Notes under the pieces: generated by a model
Databases searched by the model: none
Seen by the model: the letters and a program-made list of their open reading frames with translations, nothing else
What the model was told of the DNA's origin: nothing
Shown here: in pieces, positions 16,334 through 26,505 of the stretch
Position numbering within the stretch: position 1 is the stretch's first letter
How the letters are laid out: each line of letters opens with the position of its first letter
Program-made: the position numbers and the translations under genes
Assembly (NCBI GenBank): GCA_012841565.1
Contig: DUUM01000016.1
Span: forward strand, 13,273 to 77,272
Direction of reading: 5' to 3'
Source: Candidatus Epulonipiscium sp.
GTDB taxonomy: Bacteria; Bacillota_A; Clostridia; Lachnospirales; Cellulosilyticaceae
DNA: 64,000 nt

Positions 16334-19033
16334 TTATTTATCTTTATTTACTAGGATAATAGTACCAAAGTTTTTTGTATTCTGATAGCCTGATCCTGTC
16401 TCATCATACCAATTTGCCATACTACCTCTTTGACCACTACCATGATCATCATTAACCTGTACGTCAAATCCCATGATTTTTCCTACTTTAAAAGGTTCAA
16501 TCGTATGTGGTATACACATTTCAATATAATACCCACCATCTATAACCTTTGCTACTGATTTAAATTCTAAATTCTCTGGACCACCGTTAATGGTTACTAG
16601 ATTTTTAAAATTAATTCTATATTGCACATCATCAGATTGGTAATAATCTGTTCTATTAAGATTTTCATCTATAAATACTTCTATAGAATCTTGCTCCCAT
16701 GGGTTTACGTTCGTATCGCTTAATTTAGGATCAGCTACTTTTGCTAAAACGTAAAGATAATCTTCATCCCACAGGGTTTTTATTTTAGCTTTAGCGCCTG
16801 TCGTGTTTTGAGTATAGATATCAGTGGTAATCTCATTAGCAGTATCCCAAATACTATCAATATTTTTTCCTATTGTAGGTGTTCCTTTAACTGCCTCTGT
16901 TACTTTCATAGCAGGTTGAAGCAACAACTGACCATAATTTTTGGGGTTGTTATCTACAGTTTGTGACATATCATTCCATCTTGTTATGGTTTCACCATTG
17001 ATAACTGCAAGATCAAAACCAACTGATTTGCCTATCTCAATTCCTTCTTTTAATGGTATTGCCACTTCTACAATATATCCTTTGCCCGTTTCTTTAACTT
17101 TTGCTAAGATATCTTTTTTATCCACTTTTCCATTTCTTGAAATGGTCACCATTTCATCTCCATAGAGAATGATACCATCTACTTTGTCTACTACTTGATC
17201 CATTACCTCAACCCAAACATAAAGCATATCCTTTTTCCATGCTGTTTTAAAACTTGCAATATCAGCTGTCTTAGATATTTGTGTAGGTGCTTGTATTTTC
17301 CATGTTAAATCTTCTTCTCCATCTACTTTTATGGTTCCCTCATTTGCATCAATCTTTTGAGTGAGTGAGGGTACCTTACTTGCATCTATAAGTGCCCAGT
17401 AAGCAAGTTTCGGTTGAAGATTCTTATCAAAGAGTAATGGCCAATTATTTCTTGTTACCGGAAAGGTGTTTAACCAAGAAGCCTCATCCGTTAGACCCCA
17501 TACAGTTACATTTTTTACAATCTCTTTATTGGCCTTAAACATATCAAATAAGCTTTTATACCGGTAAGCTTGTTTAATAGCTAATTCTTCTGGGAATTCA
17601 TCGTATCTGTCCCCATCATTTGAGTAGGCTGAAATATCTAATTCTGTAATATGGACATCTAGCCCTAAATCCCCTATCATCCTAATAGTTTTTTCAATAT
17701 TATCTATTGAAGGACTTATAATGTTAATATGGCACTGCATACCTACGCCATCTATAAAGCCTTTATCCTTAATTGGCTTTACAATTTTAAGTAGTGCTTC
17801 TCTTCTAGAAGAGTTAGTTGTATCATAATCATTGTAAAGCAACTCTACTTTACCGTCTTTGTATTTGCCTTTTGTATGTTTTCTTGTAGATTCAAAAGCT
17901 TTTTCTACAAAATCCGGTCCTATTGTCTGTACCCATAAAGAGTCTCTCATACCATCCCGGGCATTTCCATCTACTGCCTCATTTACAACATCCCAAGCGT
18001 AGATTGTTGGTTTTGTTAGCTTTGCATCTAGATCCATAGTGATATAACGTGTAACAACTTGCTTAATATAATTATCCATACGTTCAAGCATGGTTTTTCT
18101 ATCTACAATTACCCCATCATTTTTAAATCCTTCTTTAAAGAACCAATCAGGTGTTTGGGAGTGCCACACAAGCGTATGTCCCCTGAGTGAAATCTTATTG
18201 TCTTTTGCATAATTATAATATTGATCCGCATTCTTAAAATTAAGTGTTAAAACACCTGCTGCTTGTGAAGCTGCCTGGTCTAGAAAACTTTCTGGTTTCA
18301 TATTGTTTTCTGCTGTAAATGTATTAAAATGTTTTAATGACCATTTGGATCTATCGCCATCATCTAAAGAATCTGCTGGAAGTGCTACCCCTACAGTAAA
18401 GAAATCTTTATAGGCTTCATTTAGATTTGGTACGTTCCAATCCACACCTTCCCCGCTATTTTCTTGGATTGGAAGGGCACTACCAATTTGTTCAATCTTA
18501 AAGTTGTCGATATAGAATTCCAAGGTTGGATCAACCCCTTCTGGGTAGAACACCTCCGAAGTACAACCAATGTCTACAATATTAGTTCCTTGAAGCGTTA
18601 CCCATTTGTTTGCTGGAACCTTATCTTGCTCCGCTATTTGCTTCCAATCTTGTTCACCATCTAATTTTTTAGTTTGATTAGTAAGCTTTATCGCTTGTGG
18701 TGCTGTGCTTTTATGGTACACATCAAGAGAGTACTTATATTCCACACCTGGCTTTACGATCTCACTTATATCATATTCGACTCCTTGCCAATTCTCTTTT
18801 CTCCCTGTTACATGCAAACTTTTTTCTGAAGGTTTAAGCGGATTAGAAGTAATTTCACCAGAACCGGCTCCCCTATTTCGCCATCCTCCTAGCTTTCCAT
18901 CTTCAAAATTCATATTCACATTCACATTAGAGTCTTGCGCCTTAACAATGGTAATCCCCGACATACTACATGCAACACATCCCATTATGGCGGTGGCACC
19001 TAATAACATTTTTTTAATACCATTCTTAAACAT
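16334..19033 (-). CDS. modular endo-1,4-beta-xylanase, CBM22-GH10-CBM9-CBM9
   Basis: The 899-residue secreted enzyme has a signal peptide (1 to about 32). A CBM22-like module follows (about 36-190, NFEDGKLGGWRNRG to LEFYIDNFKIEQ). The GH10 catalytic domain (about 205-555) has the acid/base glutamate in WDVVNEAVDGN (about 351) and the nucleophile in VHITELDIS (about 461). Two CBM9-like modules complete it (about 565-715 and 717-897). It cleaves the beta-1,4-xylan backbone outside the cell; CBM9 modules bind chain ends. There is no dockerin or S-layer domain. The ATG follows GGGGGAAGG. It sits directly downstream of a decayed GH3 fragment of the neighbouring operon. Confidence 0.92.
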   Translation of the reverse strand: MFKNGIKKMLLGATAIMGCVACSMSGITIVKAQDSNVNVNMNFEDGKLGGWRNRGAGSGEITSNPLKPSEKSLHVTGRKENWQGVEYDISEIVKPGVEYKYSLDVYHKSTAPQAIKLTNQTKKLDGEQDWKQIAEQDKVPANKWVTLQGTNIVDIGCTSEVFYPEGVDPTLEFYIDNFKIEQIGSALPIQENSGEGVDWNVPNLNEAYKDFFTVGVALPADSLDDGDRSKWSLKHFNTFTAENNMKPESFLDQAASQAAGVLTLNFKNADQYYNYAKDNKISLRGHTLVWHSQTPDWFFKEGFKNDGVIVDRKTMLERMDNYIKQVVTRYITMDLDAKLTKPTIYAWDVVNEAVDGNARDGMRDSLWVQTIGPDFVEKAFESTRKHTKGKYKDGKVELLYNDYDTTNSSRREALLKIVKPIKDKGFIDGVGMQCHINIISPSIDNIEKTIRMIGDLGLDVHITELDISAYSNDGDRYDEFPEELAIKQAYRYKSLFDMFKANKEIVKNVTVWGLTDEASWLNTFPVTRNNWPLLFDKNLQPKLAYWALIDASKVPSLTQKIDANEGTIKVDGEEDLTWKIQAPTQISKTADIASFKTAWKKDMLYVWVEVMDQVVDKVDGIILYGDEMVTISRNGKVDKKDILAKVKETGKGYIVEVAIPLKEGIEIGKSVGFDLAVINGETITRWNDMSQTVDNNPKNYGQLLLQPAMKVTEAVKGTPTIGKNIDSIWDTANEITTDIYTQNTTGAKAKIKTLWDEDYLYVLAKVADPKLSDTNVNPWEQDSIEVFIDENLNRTDYYQSDDVQYRINFKNLVTINGGPENLEFKSVAKVIDGGYYIEMCIPHTIEPFKVGKIMGFDVQVNDDHGSGQRGSMANWYDETGSGYQNTKNFGTIILVNKDK

Positions 19034-19089
19034 AACCTTCCCCCTTTTTTTACTTGTATCTAGTTTTTAACTATAAAACCCTCTACTAA

Positions 19090-19368
19090 AATCACCTGTA
19101 CTTGACTGTGCATTATACTTAGCCCTAGATTCTATAGCGATTACATCTGCAATCTCATTACGTAACGCCTCATCTAAACCATATCTGCCAATGCAATAGC
19201 TTGGGGAAACATAGTTGCAACCCCCGCTCTAGCAACCCCTAGTTCTTTAATGGATGGAGAGTCATATTTTAACTGAGTTGCCATTTCTTCTACTGTCACT
19301 TTATCAACTAATTTTGTGGCCTTTTCTACGAAGTAATCATGATTGTCCTCGTAATCCAGTGTTTGCAT
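19090..19368 (-). pseudogene. GH3 glycosidase, decayed N-terminal remnant (operon copy A)
   Basis: From the start at 19368 the frame matches the first residues of the intact GH3 at 27396-29534, with only 4 differences in the first 43 residues. The block containing PRYNWWNEGLH is then deleted. The frame breaks after AIALADM, yet DNA similarity continues to about 19090 (region around the GH3 residues ATESRAKYNAQSSTGD). Everything after residue ~110 is missing. A ribosome site remains upstream. This is a relic of the last gene of operon copy A. Confidence 0.9.
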
Positions 19369-19408
19369 TCCTATATCACCTTCTACCTTAAATTAATTAA
19401 TAGGTTTA

Positions 19409-20773
19409 TTATAATATCTCACCATTACTCTCTATGACTTTCTTATACCAATGCCCTGAATCTTTAATAATTCTTTCTTGAGTGTTATAATCCACAAACA
19501 CAAGACCAAATCGATCCTCATACCCACTATGCCATTCAAAATTATCCATAAATGACCATTGGAAGTATCCTGCAATCTCAACACCATCACTAGCTGCTCT
19601 TTTAAACTCCGCTAAATATCTGTGTAAAAAATCAATTCTATTTGGATCATGGACCTTACCGTCTAAAGAAACTACATCATGACAAGAAAGTCCATTTTCT
19701 GTTATATAAATCGGCTTTTTATAGCGTTCATATAGGAATTTAGGTCCCCAATATAATGCCTTTGGTGTAATAGGCCACCCCAATGCCGTTTTAGGAAATC
19801 CATCATGCCTTTTAATAAATTCTGGTTCTCCATCTTTTCCTGCTTTTACTTCAGCGCCATTATAAATATTCTGACCTAAGAAATCTAAAGGCTGTGATAT
19901 TATTTCCATATCCCCCTCTTGAATCTTAGGCATAAACTCACCAAAGAGTTTGACTCCTTCTTCAGGGTATTCACCAAAAAACACTGGATCACTCCACCAT
20001 ATTATATTCCAAGCCCAGTTAGTTTCTAAAGTTTTTGGCATTGAAAACACTGATTTTCTTGCTGCTTCAATATCTTCTTCTGTTTCAGTCGCTGGATAAT
20101 GCATAGAGGCTGTAGGTGCGTATCCTACTTTCACCTCACCCTTTGCGTGACTTCTAATTGCTTTAACAGCTCTTCCGTGTGCTAGCAGTACATGATGGGC
20201 CATTTGCAACGTATCTGCTACTGATTGTTTAAGACCTGGAGCGTGTACGCCTTCTATATAGCCTAACCCAACAAAACATTGTGGCTCATTAAATGTAATA
20301 AAATATTTTACTCTATCTGATAAGCGTTCTGTCACAAGGGCAGCATATTCCTCGAACCATAGAGGACTATCTGAGTTCATCCAACCACCTTTTTTATGCA
20401 ATTCATAAGGTAGTTCCCAGTGAAATAGTGTTACATAAGGCTCAATACCATTTTCTAGTAAAGCGTCGACTAATTTACTGTAAAACTCTAGCCCCTTCTC
20501 ATTTATTTCCCCTGTGCCACTGGGTAAAACTCTTGGCCATGAAATCGAGAAACGATAAGCCTTAATACCCATTTCTTTCATAATCTTAATGTCTTCTTCA
20601 TACCGGTTATAGTGATCACATGCTATATCACCTGTTTGACCATTATATATTTTACCTGGCTGCTTGCAGTACATATCCCAAACAGATAACCCCTTCCCCC
20701 CACTGTAGGCAGCACCTTCTATTTGATATGAAGCAGTTGCTACGCCCCATGCAAAATTATGTTTAAAACCCAT
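19409..20773 (-). CDS. GH1 beta-glycosidase (beta-glucosidase)
   Basis: The protein has 454 residues, normal for GH1. It carries the N-terminal signature FAWGVATASYQIEGA, the acid/base glutamate in TFNEPQ (about 163) and the nucleophile in YITENG (about 359). It ends with [22 protein letters not shown]. No signal peptide is seen, so it acts on imported disaccharides or short beta-glycosides in the cytosol. The ATG at 20773 is preferred over a GTG at 20782 because AGGGAG lies 9 nt before the ATG. It is the intact GH1 of operon copy A, 20 bp after the chemoreceptor gene. Confidence 0.93.
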   Translation of the reverse strand: MGFKHNFAWGVATASYQIEGAAYSGGKGLSVWDMYCKQPGKIYNGQTGDIACDHYNRYEEDIKIMKEMGIKAYRFSISWPRVLPSGTGEINEKGLEFYSKLVDALLENGIEPYVTLFHWELPYELHKKGGWMNSDSPLWFEEYAALVTERLSDRVKYFITFNEPQCFVGLGYIEGVHAPGLKQSVADTLQMAHHVLLAHGRAVKAIRSHAKGEVKVGYAPTASMHYPATETEEDIEAARKSVFSMPKTLETNWAWNIIWWSDPVFFGEYPEEGVKLFGEFMPKIQEGDMEIISQPLDFLGQNIYNGAEVKAGKDGEPEFIKRHDGFPKTALGWPITPKALYWGPKFLYERYKKPIYITENGLSCHDVVSLDGKVHDPNRIDFLHRYLAEFKRAASDGVEIAGYFQWSFMDNFEWHSGYEDRFGLVFVDYNTQERIIKDSGHWYKKVIESNGEIL

Positions 20774-20793
20774 CTTAACCACTCCCTTTTCAT

Positions 20794-22938
20794 TTATATC
20801 TTAAATTCATTAGTCGCTTGTCTCATTTTCACGGTATGTGCTGATAATCTTTTTGCAACATCTTCTACTTCAGTGCTCGATTTAACCAACCCTTCCATGG
20901 CACTTGTTATTTCTTGTGTAGTTGCTGAAATTTCCTCCGAAACATTGGAGATATTCTCAATATTAATTGTAATATCTTGTTTGTCTTCTGCAATTTGATT
21001 TGTATTTGTTGCTATTTCTTTTATTTTAGGAACCATTTCCATTACTAATTGAGAAATTGCATTAAATGAAACAATCCCTTTATCAATATCGATCACACCA
21101 CCCTGTAAGCTGTCTTTCATAATATCCGTTTTCTCTATTATTACTTTAGTTTCATGAATAGTTGCATAAACTGCACCCTGAATTTGATGTAGCGCCTCTT
21201 TAGATTGTTGAGATAGTTTCCTAATCTCACCCGCCACGACATTAAATCCTTTTCCAGCCTCTCCGGCTCTTGCAGCTTCAATCGTGGCATTTAATGACAA
21301 TAAATTGGTTTGTTCCGCTATATCATTAATAATATTAGTAATTTTAGCAACCTGATCCATACTGGTTTTCATTGCATGTATGGAGATTTCTACATCATCA
21401 AAAGAACGACCAATTTCATTCATAGACAATGATAATCTTTCCATATCACTATTACTCGTCCCTGCTCTATCAAAAATAGTATCACTACTAATACTAATCT
21501 CTTGGATTTGTTCGACACTCCTTGTAATTTTTTCATTAAAGTATATGAACTTTTCATTGACATTACTTAAATCAACAGCTTGTGAATAACTCCCCTGTGA
21601 TGCCTGTCCTACAGATATAGAAATACCCTCAGATACTTGTGAAAATTCTTTTGCTACTGCTAATAAGTTCATATATTCTTCATCTAGATGATTAGAACTT
21701 TCTTTAATATTTTCTATAATTTTCACAATATCTTCTTTTGTTTTTTCAACAGCATCTGAAATATCTGTTATCTCATCCTTAACCTTGTTTTTATGGGCTA
21801 TCCTGGTAAAGTCTCCTTCTGCTAATTGCATGACATTCCCTTTTATTTTTTTCAATCTTTTAACAATCGTATTAGACATCAGCGTTGCCATAATAACACC
21901 CAATACCATACATCCTATTGCGAATACTAGTAACCACATAGCAAGAATTGGAACTTGTTCTAGTAATTCTTTGGTATCCGCACTAACGCCTACTGTCCAC
22001 CCTGTAAATTCAATAGGTGCATAAGCAATTGTCTTTTCTGTTTGATTATAATTGTATGCCCCTACTCCTTTAGCTGTATGGAGCATTTGTTTATGTATCT
22101 CTTGCAATCCATATAGTGAGGGATCAATACTCTCTTCCTCTGTCAAATTAATTTGCTCTTCAACAAACATCGTATCCTCATGAGCTATAATTGTGCCATA
22201 CTGGTCAATTATTTGAGTGGTTCCACTTTCACCAAACCCGATGCTATTAGCTATATCTATAAAATCGCTACCTGGCCTTTTAATAACTAATACACCAACA
22301 ACCTCTCCAAACTGGATTTTTTCAGTTATCAAACTACTTGGCCCTTTCTCTGTCTGATCATCAATTTCCCTGATAGGAACTGCATATACAACTTCTAATT
22401 CACCCGTATCTCTTGCTAAATATGGGGCTGATATATAACTTTCTCCATTTATTGCCTTTTGGAAATATTCCTCATCATCTACATCTAAAATCACACCGCT
22501 ACTGTCACGACATTCCCCTTCTAAATTTACAATTCCGACAGAATTGTGATTAAATAACGTATGATTTCTGGTTAAAACAGAAATTTTGTCTCTCATGTAT
22601 ACTTCATCAGATGTTAATGCTTTATCTTGAGCTAATGTTTGTGCCATATCAATATAGCGCATAAGAGACTGCTCGATTTGAGCTGATGTGGATACAGCGA
22701 GTTCTTGTAACATTAATTCTGAATTCCCTAATAATGCCTTTTTACTAAGATGGTATGCGCATGTAGAGACTATGATACATATGATGCTAATCATTGCTAA
22801 ATTTTGTAGTATAAGTTGTTTCTTTATAGGATTATATCCTGAATGTCTTTTCTTTTTAAATACCTTTTTTATTGGGCTACCAGGTAAAATCGGATTATCC
22901 ATTTTAGTAATCTTCATTTTCATAGTCTTCCTTTCCAT
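20794..22938 (-). CDS. methyl-accepting chemotaxis protein with dCache-like sensor
   Basis: The 714-residue receptor has TM1 (about 46-66), an extracellular double-Cache-type sensor (about 70-327), TM2 (about 328-353), a HAMP domain (to about 410) and a cytoplasmic signalling coiled coil. The hairpin tip is [20 protein letters not shown] (about 536). It relays ligand binding to CheA/CheW. It is embedded between the sugar ABC permease and GH1 genes (14 and 20 bp gaps), so it probably senses the same oligosaccharide, directly or through the binding protein. An ATG 15 bases further in (22923), with AAGGAAG before it, is an alternative start. Confidence 0.92.
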   Translation of the reverse strand: MERKTMKMKITKMDNPILPGSPIKKVFKKKRHSGYNPIKKQLILQNLAMISIICIIVSTCAYHLSKKALLGNSELMLQELAVSTSAQIEQSLMRYIDMAQTLAQDKALTSDEVYMRDKISVLTRNHTLFNHNSVGIVNLEGECRDSSGVILDVDDEEYFQKAINGESYISAPYLARDTGELEVVYAVPIREIDDQTEKGPSSLITEKIQFGEVVGVLVIKRPGSDFIDIANSIGFGESGTTQIIDQYGTIIAHEDTMFVEEQINLTEEESIDPSLYGLQEIHKQMLHTAKGVGAYNYNQTEKTIAYAPIEFTGWTVGVSADTKELLEQVPILAMWLLVFAIGCMVLGVIMATLMSNTIVKRLKKIKGNVMQLAEGDFTRIAHKNKVKDEITDISDAVEKTKEDIVKIIENIKESSNHLDEEYMNLLAVAKEFSQVSEGISISVGQASQGSYSQAVDLSNVNEKFIYFNEKITRSVEQIQEISISSDTIFDRAGTSNSDMERLSLSMNEIGRSFDDVEISIHAMKTSMDQVAKITNIINDIAEQTNLLSLNATIEAARAGEAGKGFNVVAGEIRKLSQQSKEALHQIQGAVYATIHETKVIIEKTDIMKDSLQGGVIDIDKGIVSFNAISQLVMEMVPKIKEIATNTNQIAEDKQDITINIENISNVSEEISATTQEITSAMEGLVKSSTEVEDVAKRLSAHTVKMRQATNEFKI

Positions 22939-22952
22939 CTATTCCTTGACAA

Positions 22953-23801
22953 TTATTCCTTAACACCACCCATGGCTACTCCACTAATAATGTGTTTAGA
23001 CAATAGAAAATACACGACCAATAGTGGTAAAATTGTTAACGAAATCCCTAGATAAATACCACCATATTCTGTTTTGTAAATATCTCCCTTTAGCATTTGT
23101 ACCATTAGTGGTAATGTGTATTTCTTGCTATCTGTCAACAGTGTTAATGGTGTTATAAAGTTATTCCATGACCCTACTACTCCAAAAATAGCCATAGTTG
23201 CTATAGCTGGTTTCATAATGGGTATTGCCATGGTATTAAAGATATAGAATTCCCCAGCCCCGTCTATTCTGGCTGATTCAATAATTTCATGCGGCATATT
23301 GGCAATTAAATACTGCCTCATAAAAAACACTGTAGCAGGTGCCGCAATAGCCGGAAGGATAAGCGGTATATGAGAGTTTGTTAACCCTAGTTTTAGTATA
23401 AATTGATAAAACCCAACTAAGCTTAGCTGTGCAGGAATCATAATTATACCCATAATTAAACTAAATATTATATTTTTCCCTTTAAATTCATAAGTGGTGA
23501 GCCCATATGCCGTTAAGGTAGAAAAATAAACAGATAACAACGTTGATCCAAAGGCAATAATTGCACTATTTGTAAATCCTCTTACTACATCAAATCCTTT
23601 GCCCGTTAAAGTCCCCCAGTTAGATTTTAAAAATGTTGAGGGTATTAAAGAAATCCCCTGTTGGATAGCTGTGCTTGACCTAGTCGCATTAACTAATGTA
23701 ATCCAGAAAGGAATGATACTTAAAAATGCCAACAGGATACATACAACATATATAAAGGTTTTCTTAAAATTAATGAATAATTTTGTATCTTGACGACTCA
23801 T
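22953..23801 (-). CDS. carbohydrate ABC transporter permease (MalG type)
   Basis: The 282-residue protein has six predicted helices. The EAA coupling loop reads EIIESARIDGAGEFYIFNTMAIPIMKPA. The tail ends SKHIISGVAMGGVKE, as in MalG/LacG permeases. It pairs with the MalF-type permease, whose stop overlaps its ATG (4-bp ATGA overlap), so they are translated together. No dedicated ATPase is encoded nearby; a shared MsmK/UgpC-like ATPase elsewhere is likely, as is common in Clostridia. The probable substrate is a xylo- or gluco-oligosaccharide. Confidence 0.92.
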   Translation of the reverse strand: MSRQDTKLFINFKKTFIYVVCILLAFLSIIPFWITLVNATRSSTAIQQGISLIPSTFLKSNWGTLTGKGFDVVRGFTNSAIIAFGSTLLSVYFSTLTAYGLTTYEFKGKNIIFSLIMGIIMIPAQLSLVGFYQFILKLGLTNSHIPLILPAIAAPATVFFMRQYLIANMPHEIIESARIDGAGEFYIFNTMAIPIMKPAIATMAIFGVVGSWNNFITPLTLLTDSKKYTLPLMVQMLKGDIYKTEYGGIYLGISLTILPLLVVYFLLSKHIISGVAMGGVKE

Positions 23802-24718
23802 CGTGTTCCCTCCTGTTTCTCTTTCTTATCTTGAAATAGTCCAAAAAGTAATACACTAAAAAACACAGCAATTGCTAGTAAAATCATGGAAGCAGCTGCT
23901 GAAACACCAAAATTTCGGCCACCAGTAAATGCTTGATTATAAATAAATATGGCTATTGTACCAATTGCATTATCTGGCCCCCCTCTTCCATCTGTTATTA
24001 AAAATGGAATGTCAAACATCTGTAGTCCACCTATTAAAGAAGTTACTAACATATAAAGCATAATGGGTTTAATAAGTGGTAATGTAATCTTAGTAAATAT
24101 CTTTCTATTGTTTGCACCATCGATCATAGCTGCTTCAAATAACGCTGGATTAATACCTAATATAGCTGCCATCAATATAATCAATGTACTACCATAAAAC
24201 ATCCAGAATTGAATAAATGCTACAATAACCCTTGCGACATTTTTACTTCTAAAAAATTCAAAAGGTGCCTCTAATATACCAGTTGCAACTAATATTGTAT
24301 TAATAGGTCCTTCTGGATATCGTAATAACGAACCAAAAACAATTGCAACAGATGCTGCTGTAATTATACTAGGTAAGTAAAATAGCACCTTGTAAATCCC
24401 CTGACCTTTTACATTAAGTTTCAAATCTGTAAACCAAGATGCTAAAATCAACGCTAATCCTAATTGTGGTATAAAGTTAATACTCCATATGATAGCTGTG
24501 TTTTTTAAAGAATTGATAAAAATTTCATTTTGAAGTAGGTTCCTAAAATTTTCAAAACCTATGTACTTATATTCTGTGGCCCATCCTGCTAAATTAGTAA
24601 AACTTAAATTCATTGTGTGTATGATTGGATATAATTGGAACATAACAAACACAATAAGGAAAGGCGCAACAAAGTAATATCCATATCGATTGTAACTAAC
24701 TGCTGACTTCTTTTTCAA
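23798..24718 (-). CDS. carbohydrate ABC transporter permease (MalF/UgpA type)
   Basis: The protein has about 306 residues, six helices and the EAA loop FEAAMIDGANNRKIFTKITLPLI. A TTG at 24718 is the best start: AAGGAGGG lies 6-8 nt upstream of it, and the following KKKSAVSYNRYGYYF is a normal N-terminus. In-frame codons further upstream would put that ribosome site inside the gene. It forms the import channel together with the MalG-type subunit downstream and receives substrate from the lipoprotein encoded 75 bp upstream. Confidence 0.9.
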   Translation of the reverse strand: MKKKSAVSYNRYGYYFVAPFLIVFVMFQLYPIIHTMNLSFTNLAGWATEYKYIGFENFRNLLQNEIFINSLKNTAIIWSINFIPQLGLALILASWFTDLKLNVKGQGIYKVLFYLPSIITAASVAIVFGSLLRYPEGPINTILVATGILEAPFEFFRSKNVARVIVAFIQFWMFYGSTLIILMAAILGINPALFEAAMIDGANNRKIFTKITLPLIKPIMLYMLVTSLIGGLQMFDIPFLITDGRGGPDNAIGTIAIFIYNQAFTGGRNFGVSAAASMILLAIAVFFSVLLFGLFQDKKEKQEGTR

Positions 24719-24793
24719 CTTAATCCCTCCTTCTGGATAATAAAAAGGCAAGAGAACTAACCCCTGCCTCTTTGAAATTATTCTAATTCTAAA

Positions 24794-26149
24794 CTATTCT
24801 ACATCTAAATCAGGAAACAGATTTTTAACGTTTGCTTTGAAATCAGCTATCGCTGTTGCTTTATCTTTTTCTCCTTTTGAATAAGCTGTTACTTCTTCTA
24901 TTAATAGGGTTTGCATATCTAAATCAAAACCTGTTAAAATACTAGCATCAACACTCTTTGCCATTTCTGCAAACTCTGTATAATGGTTTTGTCCAGCTAA
25001 AAATGGTTCTTCGTAAGTATCTTTTATCCTATTTACAATAGTCTCATTAGATAAAAGATCTCCTGTTTCCTTTGCCCATCCTTCTAAGAAACCTTCATTT
25101 AATGTTAAGTAGGTCATTAGGGCTTTTGCTTCTTCTTTCATTTCAGTTCCTTGTCTTGCCACTAACCATGTACCACCCCAGAAATAAGCACCTGGTCCCT
25201 GTACCATTCCCCAGTCTCCAGCAGTTGTTGTTCCTGCCTCCTTATTTTCAGCATTCTCTTTTAGTATATAATGCAGACCCCATGTTGGTAGTGAATATCC
25301 AAATACTTTATCTGTATTCATACCTGCATACCAACCTTCTGACCAGCCGGCAGCTTCTGTCGTTAGCCCTTCTTGCTCAAGTACTTTTGTAACTTCATAA
25401 AACTCATCTATACTTGGGTCTACTACTAATTTATTATCTACAACCCAGCCCTGGCTACGATTTGCATAAAATACTTCTGCTAACTCACCAGTTCCTGAAA
25501 GTATTTTCACTGCGTCATTAGATTCTTTTTGTAGTTTCCTAGCTGTATCTAAAAATGTTGGATAATCCTTAAGTAATGGTTGAACATCTTCCGGTTCACT
25601 TACGCCTAAGTATTTTTCAGCTAAGCTTCTTCTATAAAAGAATGCTCCGGGAGCCGCTTGCCAAGAAATTCCTTTTAAGACACCATTGGAATCTCTTGCT
25701 ACGTCTTTAACATATGTTGTTATCTCATCTAAATCAGAATCCTCTATTCCTAAGTCTGCTAAAGACATTGTAAGGTCTGAATTTAAATACTTTTTGGAAT
25801 ATGCAGCTTCAATTGCAAATAAGTCAGGCGCACCCTTACCTGCTTGTAATGCTGGATCTATTTTAGACTGATATTGCTCATTAGGTACAATAACAACCTC
25901 AATCTCATAATCTAAATCTGGGTTATCTTTTAGGTAATGCTCGTCAATCATCTTTTTAACCTCATCTGTAAAGGTCCAGACAACTAGTTTTTTACCTTTC
26001 TTTTTATCTTTCTCCTTAGTTTCAACTTTCTCCTCACCTGCTGGCTCTCCTCCAGGTGCAGTCGCTGTCTTACTTCCACACCCCGTTAATGCCATAGAGA
26101 TCATCATTGTACTTGCTATAATAGCTGCTATAAATTTCTTTTTTCTCAT
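24794..26149 (-). CDS. sugar ABC transporter substrate-binding lipoprotein
   Basis: The 451-residue family 1 extracellular solute-binding protein has a lipoprotein signal ending ALTGC (lipidated cysteine at residue 24), then a lysine/glutamate-rich linker. The two-lobed binding fold includes LVVWTFTDEVKKMI, APDLFAIEAAYSKKY and WGGTWLVARQGTEM. It delivers oligosaccharide to the two permeases encoded downstream. The ATG follows AAAGGGGAAAAG. It is the first intact gene of operon copy A. Only a LacI scrap remains in front of it, where copy B still has a complete regulator. Confidence 0.92.
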   Translation of the reverse strand: MRKKKFIAAIIASTMMISMALTGCGSKTATAPGGEPAGEEKVETKEKDKKKGKKLVVWTFTDEVKKMIDEHYLKDNPDLDYEIEVVIVPNEQYQSKIDPALQAGKGAPDLFAIEAAYSKKYLNSDLTMSLADLGIEDSDLDEITTYVKDVARDSNGVLKGISWQAAPGAFFYRRSLAEKYLGVSEPEDVQPLLKDYPTFLDTARKLQKESNDAVKILSGTGELAEVFYANRSQGWVVDNKLVVDPSIDEFYEVTKVLEQEGLTTEAAGWSEGWYAGMNTDKVFGYSLPTWGLHYILKENAENKEAGTTTAGDWGMVQGPGAYFWGGTWLVARQGTEMKEEAKALMTYLTLNEGFLEGWAKETGDLLSNETIVNRIKDTYEEPFLAGQNHYTEFAEMAKSVDASILTGFDLDMQTLLIEEVTAYSKGEKDKATAIADFKANVKNLFPDLDVE

Positions 26150-26189
26150 TTCTTTTCCCCTTTCTCCATTATAATATTTATAAATTAAT

Positions 26190-26276
26190 TACTTGACTCA
26201 GTTTTTTAACTGATTTTCCTTCTATTAATTCAGAGGGAACGTAAATAATTTCTTCTTTATCATTGTCCTCTATTGT
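26190..26276 (-). pseudogene. lacI-type regulator, 3'-terminal remnant (operon copy A)
   Basis: About 85 bases match the 3' end of the intact lacI at 30464-31477. The minus-strand frame reads EEIIYVPSELIEGKSVKKL, against EEIIYVPSKLLEGKSVKKL in the intact gene. The similarity stops abruptly on the upstream side. The remnant lies 41 bp before the binding-protein gene, exactly where lacI would sit in an ancestral lacI-first operon. The rest of the 26277-26505 stretch holds no gene that I can see. Confidence 0.9.
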
Positions 26277-26505
26277 CCCCCAACCCTCTTATGTTGTTAT
26301 ATATATGTTAGTTACGATTTTAATCATAGCATTAAAAACAATCTATATATATCATATACTTTTGATTTATATCAGATTATTCTTCCCAATTGATTAAAAC
26401 TATGGTATGATTTCTAAGTGTTTATCACCTAAAAAATATGACTGAAGATATACGAATCAAAAGCAGTTAATATAAAAAATGATATATTCTATTGAAGGGG
26501 GTATT

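Noticed and set aside
16334..19033. Xylanase as a lipoprotein
   Set aside because: The stretch IMGC in the signal peptide loosely resembles a lipobox, but methionine at -2 and a second cysteine soon after make ordinary secretion at least as likely.
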